Source: a virus. From it: DNA of 43,644 nucleotides. Positions within the stretch are counted from its first letter, which is position 1, and each line of letters begins with the position of its first letter. The stretch spans positions 1 through 43,644 of the IMG/VR virus record IMGVR_UViG_3300008107_010511. One strand, 5' to 3'. Position numbers and translations under genes: made by a program. Shown one piece after another: positions 32,283 to 42,500 of the stretch. The notes below the pieces were generated by a model that had not been told where the DNA came from, made no database searches, and worked only from the letters and a program-made list of their open reading frames with translations.

Positions 32283-35204
32283 ATGAGTAGTACAATTTTT
32301 AATAAAAGTATTGTTTGGAAGAGCAAATTTGATACAGAAGATATGCTGTATTTGATTGGCATCACTCAGACTAAATACAATTTGGCTTACCTAGAAGATA
32401 GTAATGATCCTGATTATGATTCAAATACAGCATATTTTTTAATATCACAAGATGAAGGATCTAAAAATAGAAAAATCAATCTTAAAGAAACTGATATTAT
32501 TACTCTTACAGGTATCGATGCTGGAGTAACTTTTGGTGTCGATGATTCTAAGGGATTACTAGTTTTTGATCCATCTACTCCAATCTCAAATTCTTCTTTG
32601 ATATCAGCTTCAGTTGTTAAAAATGTTGCTTCAATATGGAAAAGAAACCAAGAGTCGCCTCAGTTTTTAATTGATTTCACTTATCAAAATGAAAGAGCAA
32701 TCTTGAGTGTTGAATCAAATAGTGATGGCTTGTTCCTTGGGGGAGCATCTGGAAAGATCTGGTTCTATGATGGAATCAAAATCAAAGAAGTGTATGAGTT
32801 AGAATATAGCGGAAATTTACTACCTGCTACCGCTATGGTAATTGGCCAATTTGCTCATGAAACTGAACCATCTATCTTTGTTGGATCAGATGAAACTCCA
32901 TGCTTATTTAAAGCCAAACTTTCAGAAGCTAAATATGGTAATACCTGGGAGCGTTCTGCAACAATTGGTAACTTCCCACCTGGTGGAATACTTTCTATGG
33001 CATTTGCATATAATAAAGTTTTCATGGGTTTAAGAAATAATCAATTTGCTACTTTTGAGATTGTTCCAATAGTACAAGTTATAGCTCCTGATAATTTTTT
33101 ATCTGATGAAAATACTCAAATTTTAGACGAAGATTATGTTGTAAATGTATATTCATTAACACCAGATAATATTTCTGATATTTCAGATTCTAATATAGAT
33201 ATCCAATGCTTAGAAAAGGGTAATAACCAAATTTTTGCTGGCATATCCGACAGGCCCGAAGTATGGTCGTATTCTGAAGTACCTATTAATAATCCATTAA
33301 ATGACGAAGAATGGTCTACTCAAGTTTTTGACAGAAATTTTTCAGATGATCCAGCTCCAGCTCAATTTTATTCAAAGGGTGGAGTTACAAATTCTAGATT
33401 AAATTCAAATGTAAGCCATATGTACGTTTATGATTTTACATCTCCAAGCGCTTTGAAGTCTGCAATTTTATTGACTGGAGAAGCAAATTCAGAAACTGCA
33501 TTTGAGCTTGCTGTAGGAAGCGATTGGGAACAAAACTTAGACCAAACACAAACTCAACTTCCTTTTAATGAAGTTGATTGTGCTACAACTGCAAACATTT
33601 CGTTCAGTTATACCAGTCCTCCTATTATTGATGGTTTTCAAATGGTACAAGGCTCTTCAATACTTATTAAAGACCAAGAAACAATTGCAGAAAATGGAGT
33701 TTATACTTTATTCTTTTCAAATGGAAGTTATAGTTTTGTAAGAGCTAATTTCAATACAGCTTCATCAAAAAGAGTTGGTTTTCTGATTATAAATGGATAT
33801 GTAAATTCAAATTCTAGATTCTTACTCGATGTAGCAGATATAGAAAATAACGAATTTAATTTTTACAAACCAGCTCATACTATAGAGTTAGAGTTATTTA
33901 ATGCTGGTTATGAAAAATATTCTAATGAGGATAATGAGCCTTTTTGGATTGGCAATGATCAGGATTTTTCAGGTTCAAGTTATATTGAAATACCAGATGC
34001 CAACATAGGATATCAAGGAATAGAAGTTTCCGATGGTTATAGACAATATAAGCTTGAATTTAACTATGCAAACATAAAATTGACAAGCGGAAATAACGTT
34101 ATTACTAAAGCTTTGCCGTCGTATGGATTTATCAAAAACTGGAATTTTTATGATAAGAGAACAACATCTGGTTGGGTAAATTCGGGATATTTTACAAACT
34201 TATCTGTAGAAACTTTAGCAGAAGCTTTTCCTGATGGAACAAGCAAATCATCCAACTCACTTTATCTTGATGAATTAGGAAAAACAGGAAGTCCGAGAAT
34301 TACTAATGCTGATGTAAATGCAACTGTTGATATTAATACTAAAGTATTGATAAAGATGAAAATCAACGCTCCTACAGGATATACAGTTTATTCTGGCAAA
34401 ATTAAATTTAGTTGGCTTTATGGAAATGGAACTTTTGAAAATTGGGTCTCTGTAGATATCAAAAACAATTCAGATTTTGTTGTTTATGAACTTGTTCCCA
34501 ATTGGTATGGAACTGTAAAACAAGTAGCTATTGAGATAGAAGGTCTACCAGAACAAGACAAAAGACCATTAAATGCTTACATAGATTTCATTCAATTTGT
34601 AAATACTGATAGTTGTTTTAATCTAAACTTAAAACCATCAAATATTCGTATCACAACACAAGACAAAGACATACAAGTTTGGTTAGGAAATCAAACATAT
34701 CCTACTATCAATATGAAAAACTTTGTCATTGCAGATACATATAAAACTTCTGTAGCTGATTACGATGTTCCAAAAATTAAGATAGGAAAGATAAGTACAG
34801 AAAATGACTCTTCTGTATTTGGATACACTAGGCTAAGATTTATTGCAGGTGGTACTTATAACCCTACAAGTAAAAAAATACTAGAACTACACAATACAAC
34901 TAGATTTCCTTCTGCTGGCGGTGTAAGAGTATTAACTTTTCACGATGGCGCTCTTTATGCAGTTTGTGATGGTATGAACACCAATAAAATCTCTGATAAT
35001 CCTGATGATAGGCAAATTAAGATTTTCAAATATGATGCTGCTAATGAAACTTGGGAAAAAGAAGAAGCACAGTTTATAAGAAAAATAGATTCAAACACTG
35101 GAGATATTTTAGGCATTATTAGAGCTTTAACTGCAAAGAGTTACAACCAATCTCTTTATTTAAGCGGTCAATATGGTTCAATCAAATATAATCCTAATAG
35201 ATAA
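32283..35204 (+). CDS. Large fibre/adhesin protein with propeller-like and shared module, 973 aa
   Basis: An early region (about 130-270) has propeller-blade sequence: AILSVESNSDGLFLGGASGK, IWFYDG, PSIFVGSDETPCLFKAKLSE, YNKVFMGLRNNQFATF, as in sensor-like or NHL/WD propellers. Residues about 430-529 carry the shared module: VDCATTANISFSYTSPPIID, GSSILIKDQETIAENGVYTL and SRFLLDVADIENNEFNFYK. Residues about 545-760 are beta-sandwich-like (HTIELELFNAGYEKYS; IDFIQFVNTDSCFNLNLKPS). The final part (GGVRVLTFHDGALYAVCDGM; NTGDILGIIRALTAKSYNQS) again looks like blades. A short ATG reading (MSEK) precedes the chosen start by 11 bases; the 32283 ATG gives the long protein. A fibre role is likely from modules and neighbours. 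Confidence 0.62.
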   Translation: MSSTIFNKSIVWKSKFDTEDMLYLIGITQTKYNLAYLEDSNDPDYDSNTAYFLISQDEGSKNRKINLKETDIITLTGIDAGVTFGVDDSKGLLVFDPSTPISNSSLISASVVKNVASIWKRNQESPQFLIDFTYQNERAILSVESNSDGLFLGGASGKIWFYDGIKIKEVYELEYSGNLLPATAMVIGQFAHETEPSIFVGSDETPCLFKAKLSEAKYGNTWERSATIGNFPPGGILSMAFAYNKVFMGLRNNQFATFEIVPIVQVIAPDNFLSDENTQILDEDYVVNVYSLTPDNISDISDSNIDIQCLEKGNNQIFAGISDRPEVWSYSEVPINNPLNDEEWSTQVFDRNFSDDPAPAQFYSKGGVTNSRLNSNVSHMYVYDFTSPSALKSAILLTGEANSETAFELAVGSDWEQNLDQTQTQLPFNEVDCATTANISFSYTSPPIIDGFQMVQGSSILIKDQETIAENGVYTLFFSNGSYSFVRANFNTASSKRVGFLIINGYVNSNSRFLLDVADIENNEFNFYKPAHTIELELFNAGYEKYSNEDNEPFWIGNDQDFSGSSYIEIPDANIGYQGIEVSDGYRQYKLEFNYANIKLTSGNNVITKALPSYGFIKNWNFYDKRTTSGWVNSGYFTNLSVETLAEAFPDGTSKSSNSLYLDELGKTGSPRITNADVNATVDINTKVLIKMKINAPTGYTVYSGKIKFSWLYGNGTFENWVSVDIKNNSDFVVYELVPNWYGTVKQVAIEIEGLPEQDKRPLNAYIDFIQFVNTDSCFNLNLKPSNIRITTQDKDIQVWLGNQTYPTINMKNFVIADTYKTSVADYDVPKIKIGKISTENDSSVFGYTRLRFIAGGTYNPTSKKILELHNTTRFPSAGGVRVLTFHDGALYAVCDGMNTNKISDNPDDRQIKIFKYDAANETWEKEEAQFIRKIDSNTGDILGIIRALTAKSYNQSLYLSGQYGSIKYNPNR

Positions 35205-35209
35205 AAATA

Positions 35210-38200
35210 ATGGAAGAAAACTTGTTTAATGCCTTGACAGTTACTTTTAGCTCAAGTTCATTTATTGCAACTGATGGGTATACAATTCATGCAATATTGA
35301 GTGGAGTTTCGTCTCTTCCTTTGCTTCCTTCTACCGGTATAAATGGATTTTATGTTTTTGTAAATGGCATTCAAATAACTGTCAGAACTGCTTATGTTGA
35401 AAATCCATCTGGTTCTTCAACTCAAAAAGCTACAGTTGTTTTAAAAACCTATGTAAGAATAAAGTCCACTGATACAGTTCAGATAAAACATGTTTATGAC
35501 AATCTCACTGATAACTCTACTGATGAGATTCCTGATTTATCTTTATTCACTATCACTGTTAATAATAGTGCAAACAATAAGTACTTTGATCCTTTAGAAT
35601 GGAATAATGGACTTGATAGTGGAGAGGTTGTTATAGGCTCAGAAACAGGTTTTTTTAGCGATTCTACTGACTTGTTTAAGAAAGAGCTTACATATCCATT
35701 TGCTGAAGTTATTTTAGACACAAAGCCACCTGAAGGGTTGGTTATAATTAATGAATCTTCAACTACTGGCGGTATAGACGTAAGAACTTTTGCTGCATAC
35801 GCCCCTTTTGATGCATCTACTTCTGGATACACTAATAGAAGTTTAACCCTTTTGACTTCTACTGTTGAAGGCTGGCAATTTGTATCAAGCACAGAACAGA
35901 CAATAAGTTCATTCGTTTTACAACTTAAATATACTCAACTTTCTTCTCCAACACCAGCAATAGGAAATCAATCAGGAAGAGTTACAGTTTCTTTATATTC
36001 AAACACAACTGGCGACGTTCCAAATACTCAAATTGTTGAATTAGGCGTTATTCAGTACGATACTTTAACAAATGCATATCAAGACTTTAACTTGACACCA
36101 CTGACTCCTGTTGCATTGGCTTCTCAAACTACTTATTGGATTGTTTTATCTTTCGAGTCAATTATTAAATCAGGAGTAACATCTTCTGGGACCATTGATA
36201 TTTTGGTTAAAAATGATGATAGTTTAAATTATGCAGTTTATGAAGCAAACGCATGGAGAAGATTGGCGCAAAAACAAATTGGATATTTAAAGCTTGTCGG
36301 GACTAAAGCTGATGGTGATGCTATTCCTGTAGATATTATGGCGCAGGATATTATTGGAAAAAATCTTTACCAAGCAACTAATTTTGGCGGTAGTACAAAC
36401 ACATCCCAATATGAAAAAATTGGAGCTGGAGATGCTTATTTCTTAAATATGTATTTTACTCCTGATACTGCTACTGGTCTTTACCCATTAGTTCAGGCTG
36501 TTGATATAGGTGCCACTGCTTCTACATCGAAAAGCTTCATTGTAGAAACAAAACTAACTCCAAAATCAAACTGGGAAACTTTATATTATAACTCTGCAAG
36601 TTCTACAACAACAGATTTTCTTAGATATAAATTTAATACTCCAACAAGATTTTCAAATATTAGAATAGGATATCGTGGAGATTTATTTGCAAACATTGAA
36701 GCTGGAACATTAACTATTGCAGGTAGTGACGAATGGTCAGATGTTGTTTCAGTTCAAGCTTCGCACTTTTCCGATTTTAGAGATGCAGATGAGTTCGTTA
36801 ATGTGGACACTAGAGGCTGGGCTCCTTTTACTGAAGGTGCATCTGTTTATGATTGGAATGTAACAAACCAAGCTAGATTATGGGAAAAACTTGATAATTC
36901 TGCAGAAATTGGTTTCTTGCGTTCATCTCCAATTTCAAATCAAATGGTTTTGTCTTCTTATCAAAAGATTTCAGTTGCACAAGGCGGAGCAATAAGATCT
37001 GCATTAAACTTAGATTTGACTGTTTCAGGAGACACAATTAATGCCTTAGCAGTTCATAACTCAATAGTTTACATTGGAACAGAGTATGGTTATATTTATC
37101 AATCTGCACAAGGTGACTATTGGACAATTATCAACCAAAAAAATCCCCTTGATAACACAGAATATAAAACTCTACCTCCAGTTACTGCTTTAGCATCTCA
37201 TGGTGGAGCTTTGTATATTGGTACTAAAAAAACTTCAACTAAGAATGCAAGTGTCTATAAATATTTTGATAAAAAGTTTACTCCAATAAAAACTAATTTT
37301 ACTGAAAACAAAATTTCTGCTTTAGCGAGCAATAAAGGAATACTATTTGTTGGTACTGCTGGCAAATCTGGCACACTACAAGGAATAGTTTGGACATACA
37401 ACGGTACTGATTTTAAGAAAACTTTAATTTCAGAATTTGATCAAGTTCAGTCAATGATTTATTCAACAACTTTAAATACTATTGTTGTCGGCTTAAACGG
37501 TGGTCAAATTTGGAAGCTAGTCTATGATTCAAACAACAATCCAGCCTCTTGGTCTAAAATTGAAGATACTGGCGCTAATAATATTTACAATTTAAATGAT
37601 GATAGCTCTGGAAAGTTCTTGTTTGTTTGCACCGATTCTGCTTTAAAATGCTATGTAAAATCTTCGGATGTATTTAAAACATTAGCGTACCCTAATTATA
37701 GCAACCCAGGTTTACAAGTAACATGGAAGCAGTTTGCTGCTGCAGGATCTACTGATTACAAAAATGATAGAGACTTTACTTTTGTAACTGCAGTAAATCA
37801 AAACTCATCAATAAATGAATTTAATTTAGTGTCATCAAAACCTGTAGGAATCGGAACTTCTTACTACACTGCAGTTTTTGAAGGGGCAATAAAATCTCCA
37901 TCAACAGCTAGTTATCAATTTATGGTTAGTACAAATACTAATACAAGATTGACAGTAAATGGAAATCTATTAACCCCATCATCGTTATGGACAACTGAAA
38001 GTGATGTCTCTACAAACACATTGACTGACAATTTTGCTACTCAAACAGTAAATTTAGTTGAAGATCAGTATTATTCAATAAAACTTGAAATGGCTATAAA
38101 GGAAGTGGGTGCTTACACTCCAAAGGTTTCCTTATCCTGGAAAGACACTGCATCAGTTTTTAATAATTTCTCTGCAGTGGCTTCGACAGATTTTTATAAG

Positions 38201-39460
38201 CCTAATGTAATAACATCGATAAACAATCTTGTCAACTCTTATTTAGGCAGCGGATTAGACGGAAGTGCTTATAATTTTGACCCAAGTTTTTATGAAACCA
38301 CTAAAAGATATGCATATGTAAGGCTTAAAGATGAAGCTGGTAACTATCATAACTACAGATTACCAGATGGAACTATTCCGTATGAATCATTAAACGATTT
38401 CATCTACCAAGGCGATCCAGAAGCTGGTGGCGGAGGAGATATTGTTCCGCCTCCTCCTGGTGTAGGAGTTATTAAATTTACTCCTACCAGTGTTTTAGCT
38501 GGTGGTACTGCAGTAGCCACATTATTCATACCAAATAGTGTCAATACTACATCTGTTTACACAATCACAACTGATGGCAATTCAACATCAGCAGTTACAA
38601 GCGTTACCGTACCTGCAAACAGCTTATCCGCTACATTCAATGTCACAGTTAATTCAGATGTAGCATCTACGGTTACAGGCACAGTTGTCACGGCAACATT
38701 AGGCTCGGCTTCATATTCAGGCACGTTAAATGTCACACCTAGTGGTGTAATACCTCCTCCGGGGACATCACTCAAGGGAATTATTTATCAAGTCAAGGCA
38801 GAAATGAATCCTGCAGTTGCGCCTATCACCTACGTGCCTAGCGTAACTGATGCAATATATTCACCTAAAAGAAAAGTTAGATCAACTGGTAGCTATGTAA
38901 ATCAACCATTCTATGTTCCAACTTTGTCTCAATGGACCGAAATGACTGTATTGATGTTAAACGAATATCATGCAAATACTGCAGCAGGTTTAGATGCTGG
39001 AACAGAAGTTAATGTTTATATTAGAACATCAGATACATCAGAAGGATGTTTTACTACCCCTTGGAGTGTTGCGTATTCTAAATCTTATATAAACAATAGT
39101 GCTGCGCCAGTTACAGCAGAAACATTGAGTATTGATCTACAAGCATACAGCGGTAAGTTTATTCAGTACTACATTGAACTTGTATCTGCAACTCAAGGAG
39201 ATAGCCCAGAAGTTCAAGCAGTTACTATAACTTACAAGGCTGCTACAGGCTCTTATTTCTTTACAAAGACATTTAATACTGAAGATTACAGTACAACAAT
39301 TCCTACACCTACATTTAGAAGAGGTTTACTCACTTCTAATCAAGACAAAAAGGATGGCGAGATTGTTTATGGGTATACAACAGATGATAGAGATGGATAT
39401 AAATATGACTTTGGTCGTTATACCATCATAGAGCCAAATAAAACTTTGCTGTTCAACTAG
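35210..39460 (+). CDS. Giant fibre/adhesin with propeller, PA14-like and Ig-like modules, 1416 aa; end possibly frameshifted
   Basis: In order: a beta domain at the N-terminus; a jelly-roll-like segment at about 205-320 (TPAIGNQSGRVTVSLYSNTT, TTYWIVLSFESI); a propeller region at about 610-780 (NALAVHNSIVYIGTEYGYIY, ALASHGGALYIGTKK, SALASNKGILFVGTAGK, NTIVVGLNGGQIW); a PA14-like domain at about 880-990 (YYTAVFEGAIKSPSTASYQF, TRLTVNGNLLTPSS, YYSIKLEMAIKE, PKVSLSWKD) of a kind that often binds carbohydrate; an acidic Gly/Pro linker near 1073-1086; an Ig-like domain at about 1087-1180; a second short Pro linker; and a C-terminal beta domain. The reading ends at TAG 39458, but one base back an in-frame tail continues to TAA 39499 next to the following start. 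Receptor binding is the likely job. Confidence 0.66.
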   Translation: MEENLFNALTVTFSSSSFIATDGYTIHAILSGVSSLPLLPSTGINGFYVFVNGIQITVRTAYVENPSGSSTQKATVVLKTYVRIKSTDTVQIKHVYDNLTDNSTDEIPDLSLFTITVNNSANNKYFDPLEWNNGLDSGEVVIGSETGFFSDSTDLFKKELTYPFAEVILDTKPPEGLVIINESSTTGGIDVRTFAAYAPFDASTSGYTNRSLTLLTSTVEGWQFVSSTEQTISSFVLQLKYTQLSSPTPAIGNQSGRVTVSLYSNTTGDVPNTQIVELGVIQYDTLTNAYQDFNLTPLTPVALASQTTYWIVLSFESIIKSGVTSSGTIDILVKNDDSLNYAVYEANAWRRLAQKQIGYLKLVGTKADGDAIPVDIMAQDIIGKNLYQATNFGGSTNTSQYEKIGAGDAYFLNMYFTPDTATGLYPLVQAVDIGATASTSKSFIVETKLTPKSNWETLYYNSASSTTTDFLRYKFNTPTRFSNIRIGYRGDLFANIEAGTLTIAGSDEWSDVVSVQASHFSDFRDADEFVNVDTRGWAPFTEGASVYDWNVTNQARLWEKLDNSAEIGFLRSSPISNQMVLSSYQKISVAQGGAIRSALNLDLTVSGDTINALAVHNSIVYIGTEYGYIYQSAQGDYWTIINQKNPLDNTEYKTLPPVTALASHGGALYIGTKKTSTKNASVYKYFDKKFTPIKTNFTENKISALASNKGILFVGTAGKSGTLQGIVWTYNGTDFKKTLISEFDQVQSMIYSTTLNTIVVGLNGGQIWKLVYDSNNNPASWSKIEDTGANNIYNLNDDSSGKFLFVCTDSALKCYVKSSDVFKTLAYPNYSNPGLQVTWKQFAAAGSTDYKNDRDFTFVTAVNQNSSINEFNLVSSKPVGIGTSYYTAVFEGAIKSPSTASYQFMVSTNTNTRLTVNGNLLTPSSLWTTESDVSTNTLTDNFATQTVNLVEDQYYSIKLEMAIKEVGAYTPKVSLSWKDTASVFNNFSAVASTDFYKPNVITSINNLVNSYLGSGLDGSAYNFDPSFYETTKRYAYVRLKDEAGNYHNYRLPDGTIPYESLNDFIYQGDPEAGGGGDIVPPPPGVGVIKFTPTSVLAGGTAVATLFIPNSVNTTSVYTITTDGNSTSAVTSVTVPANSLSATFNVTVNSDVASTVTGTVVTATLGSASYSGTLNVTPSGVIPPPGTSLKGIIYQVKAEMNPAVAPITYVPSVTDAIYSPKRKVRSTGSYVNQPFYVPTLSQWTEMTVLMLNEYHANTAAGLDAGTEVNVYIRTSDTSEGCFTTPWSVAYSKSYINNSAAPVTAETLSIDLQAYSGKFIQYYIELVSATQGDSPEVQAVTITYKAATGSYFFTKTFNTEDYSTTIPTPTFRRGLLTSNQDKKDGEIVYGYTTDDRDGYKYDFGRYTIIEPNKTLLFN

Positions 39461-39501
39461 ATGCCGGTGATGAAGATATGAAGTTTATGCCTGAATTGTA
39501 A
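39442..39501 (+). other. Out-of-frame continuation of the fibre gene (NFAVQLDAGDEDMKFMPEL)
   Basis: Shifted back by one base at the AAAA run 39440-39443, codons AAC TTT GCT GTT CAA CTA GAT GCC continue to TAA 39499-39501, giving NFAVQLDAGDEDMKFMPEL. The stop then lies one base before the next gene's ATG at 39503, the same spacing as at 16220/16222. In the current frame the gene instead stops at TAG with a 42-base leftover. A missing A in the homopolymer would join the two and give a natural ending (IEPNKNFAVQLDAG). Confidence 0.55.
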
Positions 39502-39502
39502 A

Positions 39503-42500
39503 ATGTCTCAAAGAACAAATACATATAATTATCTTTACTTAGAATATGGCGATAAATGGTACCCTCTGTTTGATAAGCAAAATATGCTTACATCAGAAAA
39601 CCAACTACAAGCTTTATTTAAATTTGTTGGGCCTGGAATTTTATCTGGTTGGGAAGTTTATAAACTTTCTGATTATAGAACAAATCAACTAGCTTTAATC
39701 AATGCGTATTTAACTAATTATGAAAGCGAATTAGGTCAAAGATTATCCTATTTAAATCTTAATTTTACTCGTGAGACTTCTACAAATAAAAGATATTGTG
39801 AAGTTGCAACTACATCTAATATAACTTTATCAAATCTGCAAACAATTGATGGGGTTGCTTTGGCTGATGGTGATAGAGTTCTTGTAAGGCTTCAAACAGA
39901 TCCATCACAAAATGGTGTTTATATAGTCAAAGATGGAGCGAGTTGGATTAGGGCAAATGAACTCAATAATAGCTCTGATTATAGTGATAACTTTTTAGTT
40001 TATGTAAAGGGTGGAAATAACTCTACACAAACATTATGGCTTGCTACATGGACTGCTGATTCTTCTGAGACCACATTTACACTAGGCACTTCTAATTTAT
40101 ATTTTTTCAATGCATTTGAACAATGTATACTTGTTACTCCTGGGACTGGAATTGTTAGTACATTTTCAGCAAAAACAGAGAAATATAACTACTTTAGATA
40201 CACAGCCTTTAATACTTATTTTGTATGGGCAGAGCCAAGTATTTGTTTACAATCTGAGGGCATTTGTGCAATCACTTCGCCTCAAAATCCTGATGAAGAA
40301 TATTATTTACAGAATGATGCAATATATTTAGCCGAAGCTTCAACAACACAAAGAATAGATTCAGATTATTTAATAACACAAAATGCGTATGTTATTGATG
40401 AAATTGTTTATTCGGATAGTAGAAATGAAGTTAAAAATCTTTCTGGACAGTTTCAACAAGCTCTCAGGAAGGCATTTTATAAACATGTACACTCAGGAAC
40501 TGAAGGCAATCCATCTAAAATTGATCTTTCTTCAAGAGTTGTTCTGGATGCATTACCATTAGATTCAAATAATCAACTTAACTATGCATCTAACATTTTT
40601 AAAATACAAAGTAATCCTAATTTTAATCCAGTGCCTACTTCAGGAACTGCTACTACTATTGGATATTTTGGCTTACCAGAAGTAAGACTGAATGATGTCA
40701 AATTAGATTCATCACAATACAATCTTAATTTATCAGGATCGACATTATCTTTAAAAAATAATCTTGATTCAAGTGATAGACTGCAAATTTATCTTCCTAA
40801 ATCTCCTCAAAAGAAACTTCTTCCAATTTCACTATCAGAGACAAATAAAAGTTATGGTTCTCTGCTAACTGGTTCTTTACAATCTGGCGCAAGTATTTTT
40901 TTAACAGATGGCACAACTACATCAATTACAGATTCAAATACTAATGTCACTACTACATATTACAATCTTTTCATATGGTCAGACACAGAATATATACCAG
41001 CCAAAGTTTATATTAATGGGGCTTTAGTTGATTCTGATTACTATGAAATCAATCCTTATGCTGGGGAGTTGATACTAAAATCAAGTTTACCTGATATTGA
41101 AAACTATACTTATGCTGATTTATATGTCGTAGCAGAAAAAATTGGTATACAAATTGAAGGCAAACTACCAGGATCAAGGCTTAAAAATGTTGACGCAGCT
41201 TCTTTTAACGCTGGAACTATTGATCAAAAAAGAATTGTAAATCTTGATCACATTGGTATAAATCGATACAAAAATCAAGCTTCTTTAGTTCCTTCTTTAA
41301 GATTGTTTGCAGAAGGAAATCATACATTCTTTTATCCAGAAATTCCGAATTCTGATTTACAAAACATTTCAGAGCTTTACTATATAAACAAGTCATTAAA
41401 TGTTGAAAATGGAAAATATCTAGCTGGAAATAAAAGAGGTTTATTTTCTTCTATAGATTTTTCGAGCGGTTCATATCAAACTGGATGGAATGTTGATAAG
41501 GGACGTGTTTCTTTCTTTCTTGATAATATTTTACATCCTGAAGGCACAAACTATTTCAAAACTTCTTATGCATTAACAAAAGAAGGAAGAGTTTGGACAA
41601 CAACTGATTTTGGTGATAATTGGACTGTAGTTAAAAATCCGATAGATACTTCTTTACCAAATCCAATCTTGTCAACTGCATTTTATTTGTCAACAGATAG
41701 GGAAGAAATTTATAATTCTGCTGGTCGCTTTACTGGATATAAATATTCTTACTTCTCTTACATGGGCACAGATGACGGACTTTACACAGCACAAATAGCA
41801 GATAAACTGACTGAAAATGATTGGACTTGGACAAAAGTAAAGAATATTTTCAATCAAAGTGGAGTTGCACTTACTGGTCTTTCACCCATTTCTGCAGTCA
41901 ATGAAATAAGCACTAGAAGAACTAAAACTTTAGAAGGCAGTGCTCCACAAGTTTCTTACGATAGAACTGTATATGCTTCTGCTGCAGTTGGAAATTCAGG
42001 TCTTTATTATGGTGGATTAGGCTCATTAACTAGAGTTTTTACACAAGATGTCAAGGGTATTTTTTGGATCAAAGACGGGACCACAGGAATTAATAAAAAC
42101 GATTTAATTTGGTGGACTGATCAAGATGTCTATATTACTCATACAGCTGAATATGTAGAAACTTCTGACGAAACCACATCATATACATATTGGAATCACC
42201 CTTTGACTGGATCTATAACTACTAAACCTGTCAAGGCAGCAACAACGGCTAAATTATCAGCCACATATAACTCAGGAGTAAGCCCACATACTTTGACTTT
42301 TAACCCATATGATGAAGAAACTTTGGGTTATGTAGGTGTTTCAACGGGAACTACTGTAGTAAATGGTTTAGACACTAAGTTTATCGAATATGCTGGAACT
42401 GGTGTAAGTATTGGAATTGGATTCACTACAGGTGCATCAGTTACAACTTGGTATAGTATAGATTCCATACAAAGTGACTCAAGATTATTTTTAGATAATA

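Noticed and set aside
39436-39445. Programmed -1 slippage at the A-run
   Set aside because: The codons AAT AAA ACT do not form a standard slippery heptamer, and a simple missing A explains the tail better. Kept only as a finding about the displaced tail.
40430-40500. A suspected frameshift near the HVHSG motif of the last gene
   Set aside because: Re-reading codon by codon shows one continuous frame from 39503 to the end; the suspicion came from a counting slip.
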